Shown: in pieces, positions 33,590-44,769 of the stretch | Layout: each line of letters opens with the position of its first letter | How positions within the stretch are numbered: position 1 is the stretch's first letter | Assembly: GCF_004664715.2 (NCBI RefSeq) | Contig: NC_051074.1 | Span: 14,307,178-14,371,177, forward strand | Reading direction: 5' to 3' | Source: Peromyscus leucopus | Taxonomy: Eukaryota; Chordata; Mammalia; Rodentia; Cricetidae | DNA: 64,000 nt | Notes under the pieces: generated by a model | What the model was told of the DNA's origin: nothing | Database searches by the model: none | What the model saw: only the letters and a program-made list of their open reading frames with translations | Position numbers and translations under genes: made by a program

Positions 33590-33790
33590 AGTCATAGGGA
33601 GCAAGGCAATAATCAGTGATCCTCTATGGCCTCTGCTTCAGCTGCTGCCTCCAGGTTCCTGCTTATCTTCCCTGGATGATGGACTATACCCCAAAGCTGA
33701 AATAAATCCTTTCCTCTCCAAGTAGAGTGGTGGTTATGCTTTTAGTCTTGGTGTTTTATCACAGCAACTGAAACAAACTTCCAATACACA
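33590..33790 (+). mobile_element. MaLR-type LTR 3' part, sense
   Basis: 'tggcctctgcttcagctgct', 'gctgaaataaatcctttcct' and 'ggtgttttatcacagcaact' are the 3' portion of the LTR family also present inverted at 44384-44758. Confidence 0.62.
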
Positions 33791-35360
33791 AAGTAAGCAC
33801 AAAGGTCTCTCAGAAAATTGATAAGTAACCCACTTCTGACAGTGGATATGTGGTGTCAGCTCTCCTAGTCACTCTTGATTCTGAAGCATTCAAACTGAGG
33901 CCTCAGAGGCTCCGTCTCATCTCAGTGCAGGGTGAGGGAATAGACAAGCTGGGTCAGGAGTCATCATATTTGGAACAGGTTCTCCCTAAGACAGGAAAGC
34001 TCATGTTCAAGGAAAGAAAAGAAGGAGACAAGTCAACAGAAGTGGAGATGGGAATCTTTTCACTCAGTGCCCGGCCACCATTGCTAACTTCCAGTTCTTT
34101 GTTTCTATTCCTGGTGTTGCTCAAGTGTGTTTTTTGCCCTTGGGTCTAGCGAAATAGCCTCGTGTCTTTATGGAAATACTAGCATTTGCCCAAAAGATGT
34201 TGAAAGGGAGTGTTATTAAAATCAGCATGTATCCCCATCCAAGAAGAGCCATCAGGTAATTGTCCAAATTACCCAATTATGAATACTGTCTCACATTGTA
34301 GGTTTTATAAGCTTACACTCTTTCCATGTTTTGAAGAAGCAGATGTGGACATTTGCAATTCCTGTCCTTTTTTTTTTTTAAAAAAAAAATATTTCATCTT
34401 ATCAGATTGCCTATAATTTAGAAGTTTCATTTCTGAAATATGAATCCAGTATGCTAATTTTAATGATTAACTTAATCAGGGTTGAAGGAAGATACACACT
34501 GCTAGTTACACTTTAGCCTCAATAAATAGCTGTAGGTTGAATCACTATGACATCTCTTCCAAGTCTTTTATAAATGTGGCACAAAGCTTTTTTTTGTAGG
34601 GTAACCCCTCTGCCTTGGCTTCTAGGTAGGAATTAACTTGCTCCATGCCACAAAATGATGATGTTAGAATCAATACAATATATCTCCCAACCACCTGAAA
34701 ATAGACTTTGTACCTATATTCCAAATCTCCAATCTCTTTTTGTAATTTATCTTCTATGGAAGAAATCGAAATAGTCGAGCCCAGACAAATTTTGGATTGG
34801 ACAAAGATTTTATTTTATTGGATGTGTGAGGTCCTGCTTAATTCTAGTTTAGATCCAATAGCTTCTGTAAATTAAATGCTCCAAAATTACCTTGGGTAAG
34901 AAGTCAGTTGGACAACCAGGAACCAGGACCAGAACCAAAGTAGATTGACTATAGTTTTTGCCAGTAAAATCTATGTTTTTTTTTTTTTTTTTAACTCCAG
35001 TAGTATTGTCTAGTGCACTTGTCTTTTGGAAGAACACAGCCTCTGGTTATTATGATTTGATAGTTTTGCCTTCAGTTTTAGGAGCTGGTGTTGCTAGATA
35101 ATTGGCGGTGCATTTTTAGGGCGGCACCTGCATGGCTAGTACATGTGATTTGGATAAGAATACTGCTTCTTTACATCAGAGCTCATATGCTGTTACTTAT
35201 CTACTTTTTTTTCACAAAAGAAAGACAAATAATTGTATACTTAGATAATTGAAGTGACTTGTATCTAGCAATGTGAATGTAGTTAATATCAATACATGCT
35301 GTACTTGAAAATCTTAAGACAGTTAATTTCATTTTAATGGGTATTTTATGACAGTGAAAA
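33791..35360. other. Unassigned DNA with T12A10 palindrome
   Basis: No named repeat. 34368-34389 is T12 followed by A10, a perfect 20 bp AT palindrome. A second T-run lies at 34977-34992. Open frames up to 99 codons (33850-34149) show no domain. Confidence 0.5.
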
Positions 35361-35372
35361 TTTTAGAAAAGC

Positions 35373-35540
35373 TAGGCATGGTTGGTATACTCCTGTAATT
35401 CTGGCACTTGGGAGGCAGAAGCAGGACAATCAGAAGTTTGATGTTCGCCTGGTCTATACAGTGAGTTCCAGACCTGCTAGAGCTATGTGGTGAGACTTTT
35501 GTTTCAAAAAGAAAAAAGAAAAAGAAAGTCCAGCAAGCAA
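35373..35540 (+). mobile_element. B1: B1-like SINE, sense, diverged
   Basis: 'gctaggcatggttggtatac', 'gcacttgggaggcagaagca' and 'cctggtctatacagtgagtt', then an A-rich tail. Confidence 0.75.
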
Positions 35541-36425
35541 ACAAATAAACCATGGCTGTGATTTATTCTTACCTGTGTTTTCTTGGAGTCACAGGCAACA
35601 CCTATGTAGGCAAGGTATCCTTTTTGACTTCAAACTTTTATTGAAGGTGTTGTTAGTCAGTTAACCTCTACTGTCCATCCTAAAAATGAAGGTTCTCAAA
35701 TGTCCTGTTTTCCTCATGTTCTGCGTTTTCCATGATTATTTAATGAACACTCATTGGGGACCAGACCAAAGGAGGTGGTGTCAGAAGAGAAAGTGAGTAT
35801 GAACTACCTAGACACAGAATGAAGAGGGGCGCGTGGAGAGAGAAGGAAGCCTCTCTGAGGTTGGAAGCAACTGGAGGGTGGGGCACAGAAAGCCATGCAC
35901 AACTTTGGGTCTTTGCTGAGTAGTAATTGTGTGAGAAGTGAGTGGATGGAGGCTAAGAGAGATTATGTGGCATGAATTAAGCCAGGGAAATAGATTCATA
36001 TTTATGTTCCATAAACAAAAGATTGAATTTTTATCCTGAAGCTTCTCTACAATGTTTGGTTAAGAACCCCAGGAAGGATTAAACCGGAGATGGCATGAAT
36101 GAAGTTTACCATTTAGAAAAATTACCTTGGCTGTGCTGTGGGGATGAATGGAAATGATTTTGGCTCATGGTGTCATGATCTATGGTTTTCCAGTTAAGTC
36201 TGATGTAGAACATGTAAGAATCACATGTAGAAACACACTGAGTAGGTAAAGTCTAAGGTTGCAATAAAGGCATTTATGTGGACACCCTGGGCCCAAAGAT
36301 ACATTCACTCAGACAAGCATTCTAGGCAGAGGGAGACTGAAAGGGAAAGGTTTTATATGGGGTCATGTGACCCGAGAGGGTGAAGTTACATAAAGTTCCT
36401 CATCTTCAGCTTTTGTCTCTAAAAC
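35541..36425. other. Unassigned DNA
   Basis: No transposon was named and no convincing open frame is present. Confidence 0.5.
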
Positions 36426-36429
36426 CTTT

Positions 36430-36735
36430 TCTAATGGTGGAGCATATGTATGTGGTATGCTTGAATCTGTATCTGGGTGTGGGTTTGTGTGCATGGGTTA
36501 TGGTCCTCTATTACTCTCCACATTATCTGTCGAGGCAGGGTCTCTAGCTGAGCCGGGAGCTTGCCATTTTCATGTAGTCTAGCCAGCCAGCTTGACCTGT
36601 GGCTTCCACCTCTGCCCCCCAAATGCTGGCATTACAGAGGGCCGCTGCTCCTACACAGCTTTTATGTGGGTTCCCGAATCTGTATTCTGGTCCTTTCACT
36701 TGCACAGAACCATCTCAGAGCCCCCAGAATTTGCT
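36430..36735 (-). mobile_element. B4-type composite SINE, inverted
   Basis: 'gtcgaggcagggtctctagc', 'agtctagccagccagcttga', 'aaatgctggcattacagagg' and the inverted tRNA-like end 'cacttgcacagaaccatctc'. Confidence 0.52.
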
Positions 36736-37580
36736 TTAGTATTTTCTACTAAATGATTATACTCTGCAACTTTATAGGTTTTGTACATCTCTTCCCGTTC
36801 ACAGACATGCTGTAATTAAGTCATGTTTTCCTTTAAAGCTAGGCTTTCATCCTCAGCTCCTTAGTTTTGAATTTCAGTAACTCCATATGGTATTTTTAAA
36901 TCGGTAGTGAGCAAGCTCTTTTTCTTAACTCTGAGCTGAAAACATAACCTTTGCTTCCTCCAGCCATTGAAAGCATTGTTTGCTTCTGTCAATTGGGAAA
37001 GGGAGGCTTGGGATATTGTTTTTGTCAAAGAAGACTGCGAAGGAAGTATCCAGCCAGGAACAACATGCCTTCTTATTAGCAATCCACTAGTTTTGAAGGG
37101 TTTTGGTGGGAAGTGTCCCAGGCTCGGGAAACTTACCAAGAAAAAACTAATGTAAGCAGACCGGCTCGAGTCTCTCTTGATGCACGTGGACGGAGGGCAG
37201 CACAAGCCAATTTAGTACCTTTGTGTCTGTCTTCAAGTTTACATTTTGACATGGAGGAATCGTAACACGTATAACACACAAATCTTCATGCAGTTAGTCT
37301 CTCTCTGAGAAACCAAAGATAGCACATTATTCCATTAAACATTTTCTTATTTTCTATCCTAAATATCATTTCATGCCTATCAAAATGTTGAGATAAATAG
37401 ACGAGTTATATTATATTTGCAGAGAAGAGAGATAAAAGAAAGTTATTAATTGTTATGAAAGAAAATGCTGTGTAATGAGTCCTATCCACCTCCCATTTGA
37501 TATGTTGAGGTCATAATATGGTGGTATTTGGAGATTTAGTTTGAAGGACGTACTTGAGGCTAAATGAGGCCATTAGGAGT
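36736..37580. other. Unassigned, non-repetitive DNA
   Basis: 36860-37210 has a balanced composition, a few CpGs and a 114-codon minus-strand frame (36861-37205) with no domain I recognise. A conserved non-coding block is possible; a coding exon is not supported. Confidence 0.45.
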
Positions 37581-37581
37581 C

Positions 37582-37718
37582 TCACACACATACAAACACA
37601 CACACAAATATACACACACACAACCACATGCACATACACAAATACACATGTACATATACATACATCTATACACACACAAGTACAAACACATATATACACA
37701 CAGAGACACAGACAGACA

Positions 37719-37756
<38 letters not shown>
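37582..37756. repeat. CA-rich complex repeat ending in (CA)n
   Basis: Degenerate ACACAT/ACAA units run to about 37719, then pure CA to 37756. Translated frames rich in His/Thr or Cys/Val here are artefacts. Confidence 0.95.
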
Positions 37757-37761
<5 letters not shown>

Positions 37762-37779
37762 GCACAGTGAACACAGACT

Positions 37780-37936
37780 AAGAAAAGGCTTCTGGTTTAT
37801 GAGCATCCCTTCAGAAAACAGGCCATGGTGCCAGCATCTTGGGTTTTTGATCTCAAACGATGTGACAGTACATTTCTGTTCTATGAGTCACAGTGTCCAT
37901 AGCATATTGTGGTGGTAGCCCACATTGACTAAGACA
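37780..37936 (+). mobile_element. MaLR LTR 3' end, sense
   Basis: 'ccatagcatattgtggtggt' and the terminal 'cacattgactaagaca' are MaLR-like. The fragment is short. Confidence 0.45.
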
Positions 37937-38021
37937 GAAAATTTGCCTCTCAGCATTGACACGGGATCCAGGTTCCATTCATTCTATCCCTCTGACCCCC
38001 CAAAGTTCTGTAAGTGCCACG

Positions 38022-38325
38022 TGTAGGAGAGCAGCCCCCACACTTATCTACCCCAGGAACTCTTGAGGACTGAGGCATAAGAGACTTAGAGAGTTAAGAA
38101 GCAGAGAGAAAATACAGGATAGTCTCGGCTAGGCCTGGATCTTATCCACCAGCCCAGAGCTTTATTTCAAAGGTCTATTTATAGCAATGCCAAGGGGTGC
38201 AGCAAAAGACCTCCCCCTTGCTAGTTAGACCCTTACAAACACCTGGTATCCAAGTCCGTGGTCCAGTCAACCTCCCATGTAGTCCTGCTGGGTACAGCCA
38301 CTGGGAGACCTAGTGGGCTCCAACA
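38022..38325 (-). mobile_element. Small solo LTR, inverted, 6 bp TSD
   Basis: 304 bp from 'tgtaggagagcagcccccac' to 'gtgggctccaaca'. Flanks 'gccacg' (38016-38021) and 'gccaca' (38326-38331) match at 5 of 6. Read inverted, it has a TATA-like 'tataaatagac' followed by 'gaaataaagctctgggct', an arrangement expected of promoter and polyadenylation signals in an LTR. Confidence 0.78.
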
Positions 38326-38331
38326 GCCACA

Positions 38332-38880
38332 TGACTCTATTGTCCTTTGTAGAATAAGGCAGTCAGATGAGCTTGTCCCCAAGGTCTCTTCTAGTGTTTG
38401 ACATATTTGTTTCTCATTACACAGAGGAAGTTCTTCTGGAAGATCTCACTTAGTGGAAGAGGAAACCGGGGACTTGGCTGATGTTGTGTCTCTCAGGGAA
38501 AGTCTGAAAGGGAGGGTGGCTTTATTTCTCTTCTGTTACACTGATATATGAGTTTTCGGTTTTTAAACATGAACAGTGTATTTTTTAAAAGATAGGCCTG
38601 CTCCACTGGGAAAATGTGACCTGGACAACACCAAATTTTTCAGAATGAAGACATTGGTTTTTATTGTGCTGTGGTGATTTATCATCAGAATATCCTGAGG
38701 TTTTGTTTTGTTCTTGTGGACCTTACTTGTTATTACATCTCAGTATTTTCCAAAGCATGTATTAACAGGTAAAGTCAGTATGCATACATAGAAATATTTT
38801 ATTTATAAACTCTGGATTCCAAAGTATTGCCTGCATATGGTAAGGAAACAATCCCGAGTTTACAATGGAAAATTTTCCAG
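38332..38880. other. Unassigned DNA
   Basis: No repeat was recognised. Confidence 0.5.
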
Positions 38881-38897
38881 TTCCTCTTCTCCACTCC

Positions 38898-38931
38898 ACA
38901 CTTGATCTTAGCCATAAGGCTGAGAAGCAAT
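38898..38931 (-). pseudogene. U2 snRNA 5'-end retrocopy (34 bp)
   Basis: The minus strand reproduces the first 34 nt of U2 snRNA with three mismatches; the plus strand reads 'acttgatcttagccataagg' then 'ctgagaagcaat'. The copy stops well before the branch-site-pairing and Sm regions end, so it cannot be functional. Flanks 38881-38898 and 38931-38948 match at 15 of 18 bases and look like a TSD, implying insertion by L1 machinery of a 3'-truncated U2. Confidence 0.85.
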
Positions 38932-39115
38932 CTCTCCTCTCCACTCCAAATTATATTTCCCAAGGCAACATCCTTTAACTATTATTTTTTTTGGACATTA
39001 CCTTGGTAACTTTAGATAATGCTTTTATTCAAATAGGTTTATCTAAATAAGGGATAAGTAAGGTCTATAATAAATAGGTTATACCTAATAATTTCTGTTA
39101 AAAAGTAAGCTTGAT

Positions 39116-39116
<1 letters not shown>

Positions 39117-39158
<42 letters not shown>
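39117..39158. repeat. (CA)n microsatellite
   Basis: About 20 CA units. Confidence 0.97.
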
Positions 39159-39162
<4 letters not shown>

Positions 39163-39648
39163 GTTAGTGTTCAAGTTTGATAATTACATATTTTTAGTTT
39201 TCACTTGTTTTTATAATTTAAAACAGCATCATTAAGCTCTATTCTTTTAAACACACCTTCTTGATTTATTACTTCAGAAAATGATGATGTCTATGTAGCA
39301 GCTGATGCCTGCTGTTTCCTCTTTTCTGCTTCTATGTCCTCCTTTCAACACCACACTTACCCTTTTGTATTGTCAAGGTCAATATTTACATCTTCTGCAA
39401 CCACCCCGACTTCTGTTTTTGTCCAGGCTTTGACTCTACATGTAGAAGCAATGAAACAATGTTTAATATTTTATGTTTAAAGTAGTTTGGAGACCCCAGA
39501 TATTTTGTATACGTAGATTTTCTATAAAATTAGAAATTGTAGGTTTCCCATTTAGACAATTTTGGATGAAAAACTATACCTATTTGAATGGTAATAGGAG
39601 GTACATGCTTGGCTATTCCATATAGTGCTTTTTAAAATGTCGTAGCAT
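39159..39648. other. Unassigned AT-rich DNA
   Basis: No repeat or gene was recognised. Confidence 0.5.
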
Positions 39649-39650
39649 AG

Positions 39651-39800
39651 GGGCTGGAGAAATGGCTCAGCAGTGAAAAGCAGTTACTGCCTCTTGCAGA
39701 GGACCTAGGGTCAGGTCCCAGCACCTACATGGTGGCTCACAATTGTCTTTAACTCCAGTTCTAGACTGATGCCTCTTCTGACTTTGGTGGGCTGTGAGTA
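39651..39800 (+). mobile_element. B2: B2 SINE, sense, 3'-shortened
   Basis: 'ggggctggagaaatggctca', 'tgcagaggacctagggtcag' and 'cacctacatggtggctcaca', then the body stops near 'ggtgggctgtgagta' without the usual AATAAA-rich tail. Confidence 0.88.
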
Positions 39801-40785
39801 TCATTTAAATCATTTTTTTTTCTAAATTGCATTAACTTATTATATCTGAATTCTGGTTTGCTTCAAACGTTCTGAATTTATACTGCATTGCATGCATTGC
39901 TTATAACCGCTTCACTTACTGAATCCAGAAAAGAACTACGTCTTTACTATGTCTCTGCCCTGTCAGGCTTGAAATTATCCATGTAATTAAGTTAAAAAAA
40001 AATCTCACAGGAAGATCATCCTAGATTCATATCAAAAGGATTTTGCACCTGTTAAAAGTGGAATAATGGTAGCAGCTTGGGATGAAGGGAAGCCCTTAAC
40101 CTAATTATCCCTCATGTTCTGAATTCTGTCCAGTGAAGCTTGTAGGCTTTGGGTAAATCATGGCTATATTTTTCATTATGTTAAAAAAAACTCTACTATT
40201 TTTTTCTTTTGTGGTTAGATTTTCTATGTAGTTCCTAGGGAGTTAGTTCTCTACCCCCTTGTAATGAGAATATGTTTTCTAACTTCCTTGCCTATTGAGA
40301 GTTTCATATCCTACACACATAAATCCTGGCGCTCAGTTTAGCTCACACAGCTCTGTGTATTTTCCCTTCCCCAAGGGTAGTTTTACCACTTCTGAGGTAA
40401 GATCGATATAGAATCAGGTTCTCTAAGAAGGGCTCTGCACCAGACACAGAGCTGGTGAGGCCTTTAGTGACTTCCCGCCTGTAATGTTCATCACAGCTAT
40501 AAAGCTGACTAATACCAGGATTTGATCTTTGCAGAGGCCTCGGTTACAAGGAACTGACAAGCTCTTTACACTTGCCATGGTGTCTAAAGTTTTTTTATTT
40601 TTACAATAGATTTCAGTGGAATTTCCCTTTAAAATTCTGACCTCCTGATCAAACCACATTACTCATCGTGAAAAAAGAAAGGCATGGATGTTACTAGTTT
40701 TATAGTACTCACTAGCATAAGAACTGGGGACCACCTGCTGTGCTTTAATTTCTTCATGCCTTTGAGAGTGTACCCTAGGATGCTT
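39801..40785. other. Unassigned DNA
   Basis: No repeat was named over nearly 1 kb. Confidence 0.5.
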
Positions 40786-40789
40786 ATCA

Positions 40790-40965
40790 TATATGAGATA
40801 GCAAATGCTCCTCACACGCATTTTATCTAATTCTTAGAACAATGTCTGTGGTCCTATTTCATGTAAGGGACACTGTAGGATGAGAGGACTTTTCTCACTC
40901 AAAGGCAGACACAAGTTATATAATGAAGCTAGGATTGATCTGTGTGCCTGAATTGATCCAGAATG
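40790..40965 (+). mobile_element. MIR: MIR SINE, sense
   Basis: Typical order: 'cacgcattttatctaattc', 'gaacaatgtctgtggtccta', 'gaggacttttctcactcaaa' and 'gaagctaggattgatctg'. Confidence 0.58.
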
Positions 40966-41109
40966 TACTAGAATTGCCCTCACCAGGATGTGACCTTGTG
41001 GCTTCTTTTTTTTTTTTTTTCAGGGAGAGTTTCTTGCATTTGTTTCCCTGTCTTGATAACATATTTTTATTTTAGTGCTGACTGAAAATTGCGCTGTCTG
41101 GTTGTACTA

Positions 41110-41271
41110 TAGATCATTCTTGATTCAGCTCCTGAAGATACCTTGATTGCTTCACGTTTGGGAAATTATGAATAAAGCTTTCTGTGAACATGTGCGCAAG
41201 GTCTTGTATGGTCTTACATTGTCAACTTCTTTAAGTAAAATAGCAAGCAGTAGAATTGCTAGATTGTGTGG
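41110..41271 (-). mobile_element. Ancient L1M ORF2, inverted, segment 1
   Basis: 'aattatgaataaagctttct', 'gtagaattgctagattgtgt' match the inverted end of an old L1 ORF2. The ORR1-type LTR at 41272 interrupts it. Confidence 0.65.
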
Positions 41272-41622
41272 TGTATTGGTTATTTTTCTGCTGCTGTGGC
41301 AAAACACCATGACCAAAATCAACTTATGGAAGAAAGAATTTATTTTGGCTTGTAGTGCCTGATAAATACAAGTCCATCGTTCTGGGGAGATATTGTCAGC
41401 AAGTGGCAAGCACGGTGGCATGTACGGGAAGCTGCGAGATCACATCGCCACCCATGTGCAGAAAGCAGAGAGAGCGAACTAGATGTGGGGTAAGGTTATC
41501 AACTCTCGAGGTTTGTCCCCATTGACTGATTTCCTCCAGTGAGAGACTGTACCACCTCCCCAAACAGCACTGCCAATCAAATGCCTGAGTCTGTGAGGCA
41601 CATTCTTATTCAGACTGCCACA
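41272..41622 (-). mobile_element. ORR1-type MaLR LTR, inverted, perfect 5 bp TSD
   Basis: 351 bp from 'tgtattggttatttttctgc' to 'cattcttattcagactgcca' plus 'ca'. TSD 'tgtgg' is perfect at 41267-41271 and 41623-41627, as expected for ERVL-MaLR integration. Core text 'acaccatgaccaaaatcaac' is diagnostic of the group; the exact subfamily is uncertain. Confidence 0.88.
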
Positions 41623-41627
41623 TGTGG

Positions 41628-42150
41628 TAAGAATATGTTTAATTTGGAAAGAAACCAGTAAATTGGCTGTAGAATCTTACATTTCCAACAGCAGTGAATG
41701 AGGGTTCCCCCTACTTCACATCCTTATCAGCATTTGGTACAGAAATGTTTTGGATTTGGACAGTTCTGATAGGTGTGCATTGATTCCTTAACTGTGTTTT
41801 AGTTTTCAATTCCTGACCTACACATGATGTTGAACATTATTTAATATGCTTATTTGTCATGTTTTTGTCTTCTTTGCTGTCTGTTCAGGCCACTGGGATA
41901 GTCTCAAGCTGTTTGTTTCTTGCTGACAAGTTTTAAGATTTCTTTGTATTTTTTGGACGAAATTCTTTTATCAGATGCGTCCTTAGAAAAAAATCTTCGC
42001 AGTGTGCAGTTTATCTTCCTATTCTTCAGATTTTTATCTTTCCAGACCATAAGTTTTTAATTTTGGTCAAGTCCAACGTAACTATTCTCTATTCATTGAT
42101 CATGACTTTGGTGTTAAACCTAGAAAAGCTACTAGGGTATGGTTTGAGCT
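41628..42150 (-). mobile_element. Ancient L1M ORF2, inverted, segment 2
   Basis: Resumes after the LTR: 'tacatttccaacagcagtga', 'gatgttgaacattatttaat', 'gacgaaattcttttatcaga' and 'taagtttttaattttggtca', all inverted L1 ORF2 text. It fades before the CA/GA microsatellite. Confidence 0.68.
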
Positions 42151-42203
42151 TAGTAATATACTGTATGTTTCTGCACATGCAAAGCTCAGTTTGGTCACAT
42201 GCA

Positions 42204-42205
<2 letters not shown>

Positions 42206-42242
<37 letters not shown>
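42206..42242. repeat. (CA)n part of compound microsatellite
   Basis: About 18 CA units, directly followed by GA repeats. Confidence 0.98.

Positions 42243-42299
<57 letters not shown>
42243..42299. repeat. (GA)n part of compound microsatellite
   Basis: AGAAAGAG, then about 26 GA units. It abuts the left end of the MaLR LTR that the younger L1 later entered. Confidence 0.98.
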
Positions 42300-42300
<1 letters not shown>

Positions 42301-42319
42301 CCACAACAGTTAGGTTTCT
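42300..42319 (-). mobile_element. MaLR LTR, left end, split by L1
   Basis: 'cccacaacagttaggtttct' is the inverted 3' end of the LTR that resumes at 44369-44758. Its last 15 bases (42305-42319) are one copy of the L1 TSD. Confidence 0.7.
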
Positions 42320-44368
42320 TTTTTAAAATTTTATTTTATAATTTAATTTAATTTTACATATCAGCCACGGATTCCCTTGTTCTCCCCCCTCCCATGCCCC
42401 CCTTCCCCGTAGCTTCTCCAGGGCAAAGACTCTTCTGGGGATTGAATTCAACCTGGTAGATTCAGTCCAGGCAGGTCTATTCCCCTCCTCCCAGGCTGAA
42501 TGAAATGTCCCTGTATAAGACCCAGGTTCCAAACAGCCAGCTCATGCACTGAGGACAGGTCCTGGTTCCACTGCCTGGATGCCTCCCAAACAGATCAAGC
42601 CAATCAACTGTCTCACCTATTCAGAGGGCCTGATCCAGTTGGGGGCCCCTCAGCCATTGGTTCATGGTTCATGTGTTTCCATTAGTCTGGCTATTTGTCC
42701 TTGTGCTTTTTCCAATCTTGGTCTCAACAATTCTTGCTCATATAAACCCTCCTCGTTCTTGACAGTTGGACTCCTGGAGCTCCACTTGGGGCCTGGCCAT
42801 GGATCTCTGCATCCGGTTCCCTCAGTCATTGGATGAGGTTTCTAGCACGACAATTAGGCTGTTTGGCCATCCTATCACCAGAGTAAGTCAGTTTGGGCTG
42901 TCTCTCAACCATTTCCAGTAGTCTATTGTGGAAGTATCTTTGTGGATTTCTGTGGACCTCTCTAGCACTTTGCTTCTTCCTATTCTCATGTGGTCTTCAT
43001 TTATCATAGTCTCTTTTTCCTTGTTCTCCCTCTCTGTTCTTGATCCAGCTGGGATCTCCCACTCCCCTAATTTCTCTTTCCCTCAACCCTTGCCCTTCAT
43101 TACCCCCACTCATGTCCAGGTTGTTCATGTAGATCTCATCCATTTCTCTGTCATTGGGCGATCCCTGTGTCTTTCTTGGGGTCCTGTTTTCTAGGTAGCT
43201 TCCCTGGAGTTGTGAGTAGCAGTTTAGTCATCTTTGTTTTACATCTAGTATCCTCCTATGAGTGAGTACATACCATGGTTGTCTTTCTGAGTCTGGTTTA
43301 CCACAGTCAGGATGATTTTTTTCTATATCCATCCATTTGCCTGCAAACCTCATGATGTCATTTTTTTTTTCTGCTGAGTAGTATTTCATTGTGTGTATGT
43401 ACCACATTTTATTTATCCATTCTTCAGTTGAAGGGCATCTAGTTTGTTTCCAGGTTCTGGATATTACAAACAATGCTGATATGAACATAGCTGAGCAAGT
43501 GCCCTTGTGGTATGATTAAGCATTCCTTGAGTATATGCCCAAGAGTGGTATAGCTGGGTCTTGGGGGAGATTAATTCCCAATTTTCTAAGAAAGCGCCAT
43601 ATTGATTTCCAAAGTGGTTGTACAAGCTTGCATTCCCACCAGCAGTGGAGGAGAGTTCCTCTCCAGCATAAGCTATCTTCAGTGTTTTTGATCTTAGCCA
43701 TTCTGACAGGCGTAAGGTGGTATCTCAGAGTTGTTTTGATTTGCATTTCCCTGATGATTAGGGATGTTGAGCAATTCCTTAAATGTCTTTCAGCCATTTG
43801 AGTTTCCTCTGTTGAGAATTTTCTGTTTAGTTCTATAGCCCATTTCTTAATTGTACTGTTGGGCGTTTTGATGTCTAATTTCTTGAGTTCTTTATATATT
43901 CTGGATATCAGCCCTCTGTCAGATGTGGGGTTGGTGAAGACCTTTTCCCATTCTGTAAGCTGTCGCTTTGCCTTGTTGACCATATCCTTTGCTCTACAAA
44001 AAGCTTCTCCATTGATTGATTGTTTCTCTTAGTGTCTGTGCTACTGGTGTTATATTTAGGAAGTGATCTCCTATGCCAATGTGTTCAAGACTACTTCCTA
44101 CTTTCTCTTCTATCAGGTTAAGAGTAACTGGATTTATATTGAGGTCTTTGATCCACTTGGACATAAGTTTTGTGCATGGTGACAGATATGGCTCTATTTG
44201 CAGCCTTCTACACGTTGATATCCAGTTATGCCAGCACCATTTGTTGAAGATGCTTTCTTTTTTCCATTGTACAGTTTTGGCTTCTTTGTCAAAAATTATA
44301 TGTTCATAGGTGTGTGGATTAATGTCAGGGTCTTCAATTTGATTCCATTGGTCCACATGTCGGTTTTT
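42320..44368 (-). mobile_element. L1: 5'-truncated rodent L1, 2.05 kb, perfect 15 bp TSD
   Basis: Inverted L1 with T-rich tail at 42320-42356, 3' UTR to about 43227 and the ORF2 C-terminal region from 43228 to 44357. The TSD 'aacagttaggtttct' is perfect at 42305-42319 and 44369-44383, so both ends are exact and the insertion is relatively young. 5' truncation within ORF2 is usual for target-primed reverse transcription. Its 3' UTR is of the same kind as the tails at 25788 and 61711. Confidence 0.97.
43228..44357 (-). pseudogene. L1 ORF2 C-terminal remnant, broken
   Basis: The minus strand encodes the downstream part of L1 ORF2 after the reverse transcriptase, including the Cys-rich C-terminal region ('LLHCWWECKLVQPLWKSIW'), then 'GIYSRNA' and the tail with 'EWINKMWYIHTMKYYSAEKK'. 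There is a frameshift near 43990 and an in-frame stop at 43516. The endonuclease and reverse transcriptase catalytic cores are missing, so it has no activity. Confidence 0.95.
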
Positions 44369-44758
44369 AACAGTTAGGTTTCTATTGCAGTGATAAACAT
44401 TGTTACAAAAAGTAATGTGAAGAAGCTCACGGGAACTTGGAGGCAGGAACTAAGGCAGTGACCGTGGAGGAGAGATGCATACTGTTTTGATCCTCTTGCC
44501 TTCCTCAGTTTGCTTTCTTATATATCACAAGACCCACCTGCCTAGGGATGGCACTGCCCACAATGGGCTGGACCCTTCCACATAAATCATCAGTTATCAA
44601 TTACCAATCAAGACAATGCCCCATACACTCACCTATAGCCAAATCAAACACTGGACTTCTCAGTTTCCTCTGCCCAGATGACCCTGGCTTGTGTCAAGCT
44701 AACAAAAAATAAAAACAAAATCCCCCAAAAAACCAAATACCAAAAATCTAGCCAGGAC
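44369..44758 (-). mobile_element. MaLR-type LTR, inverted, main part
   Basis: After the L1: 'tctattgcagtgataaacat', 'acttggaggcaggaactaag', 'gatggcactgcccacaatgg', 'ggcttgtgtcaagctaac' and the end 'aaatctagccaggaca'. An A/C-rich interruption lies near 44705-44745. Same family as 33590-33790. Confidence 0.72.
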
Positions 44759-44769
44759 ATAAGATAGAC

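Noticed and set aside
37582..37756. CRISPR-like array
   Set aside because: Short CA-type units without unique spacers; a eukaryotic simple repeat.
37511..37918. Cys/Val-rich and His/Thr-rich frames
   Set aside because: Translation of the CA-rich microsatellite on both strands.
42063..42326. Frames over the CA/GA tract
   Set aside because: Translation of a compound microsatellite.
43228..44357. L1 ORF2 as an active gene
   Set aside because: 5'-truncated, with a frameshift and an in-frame stop; listed as a broken remnant only.
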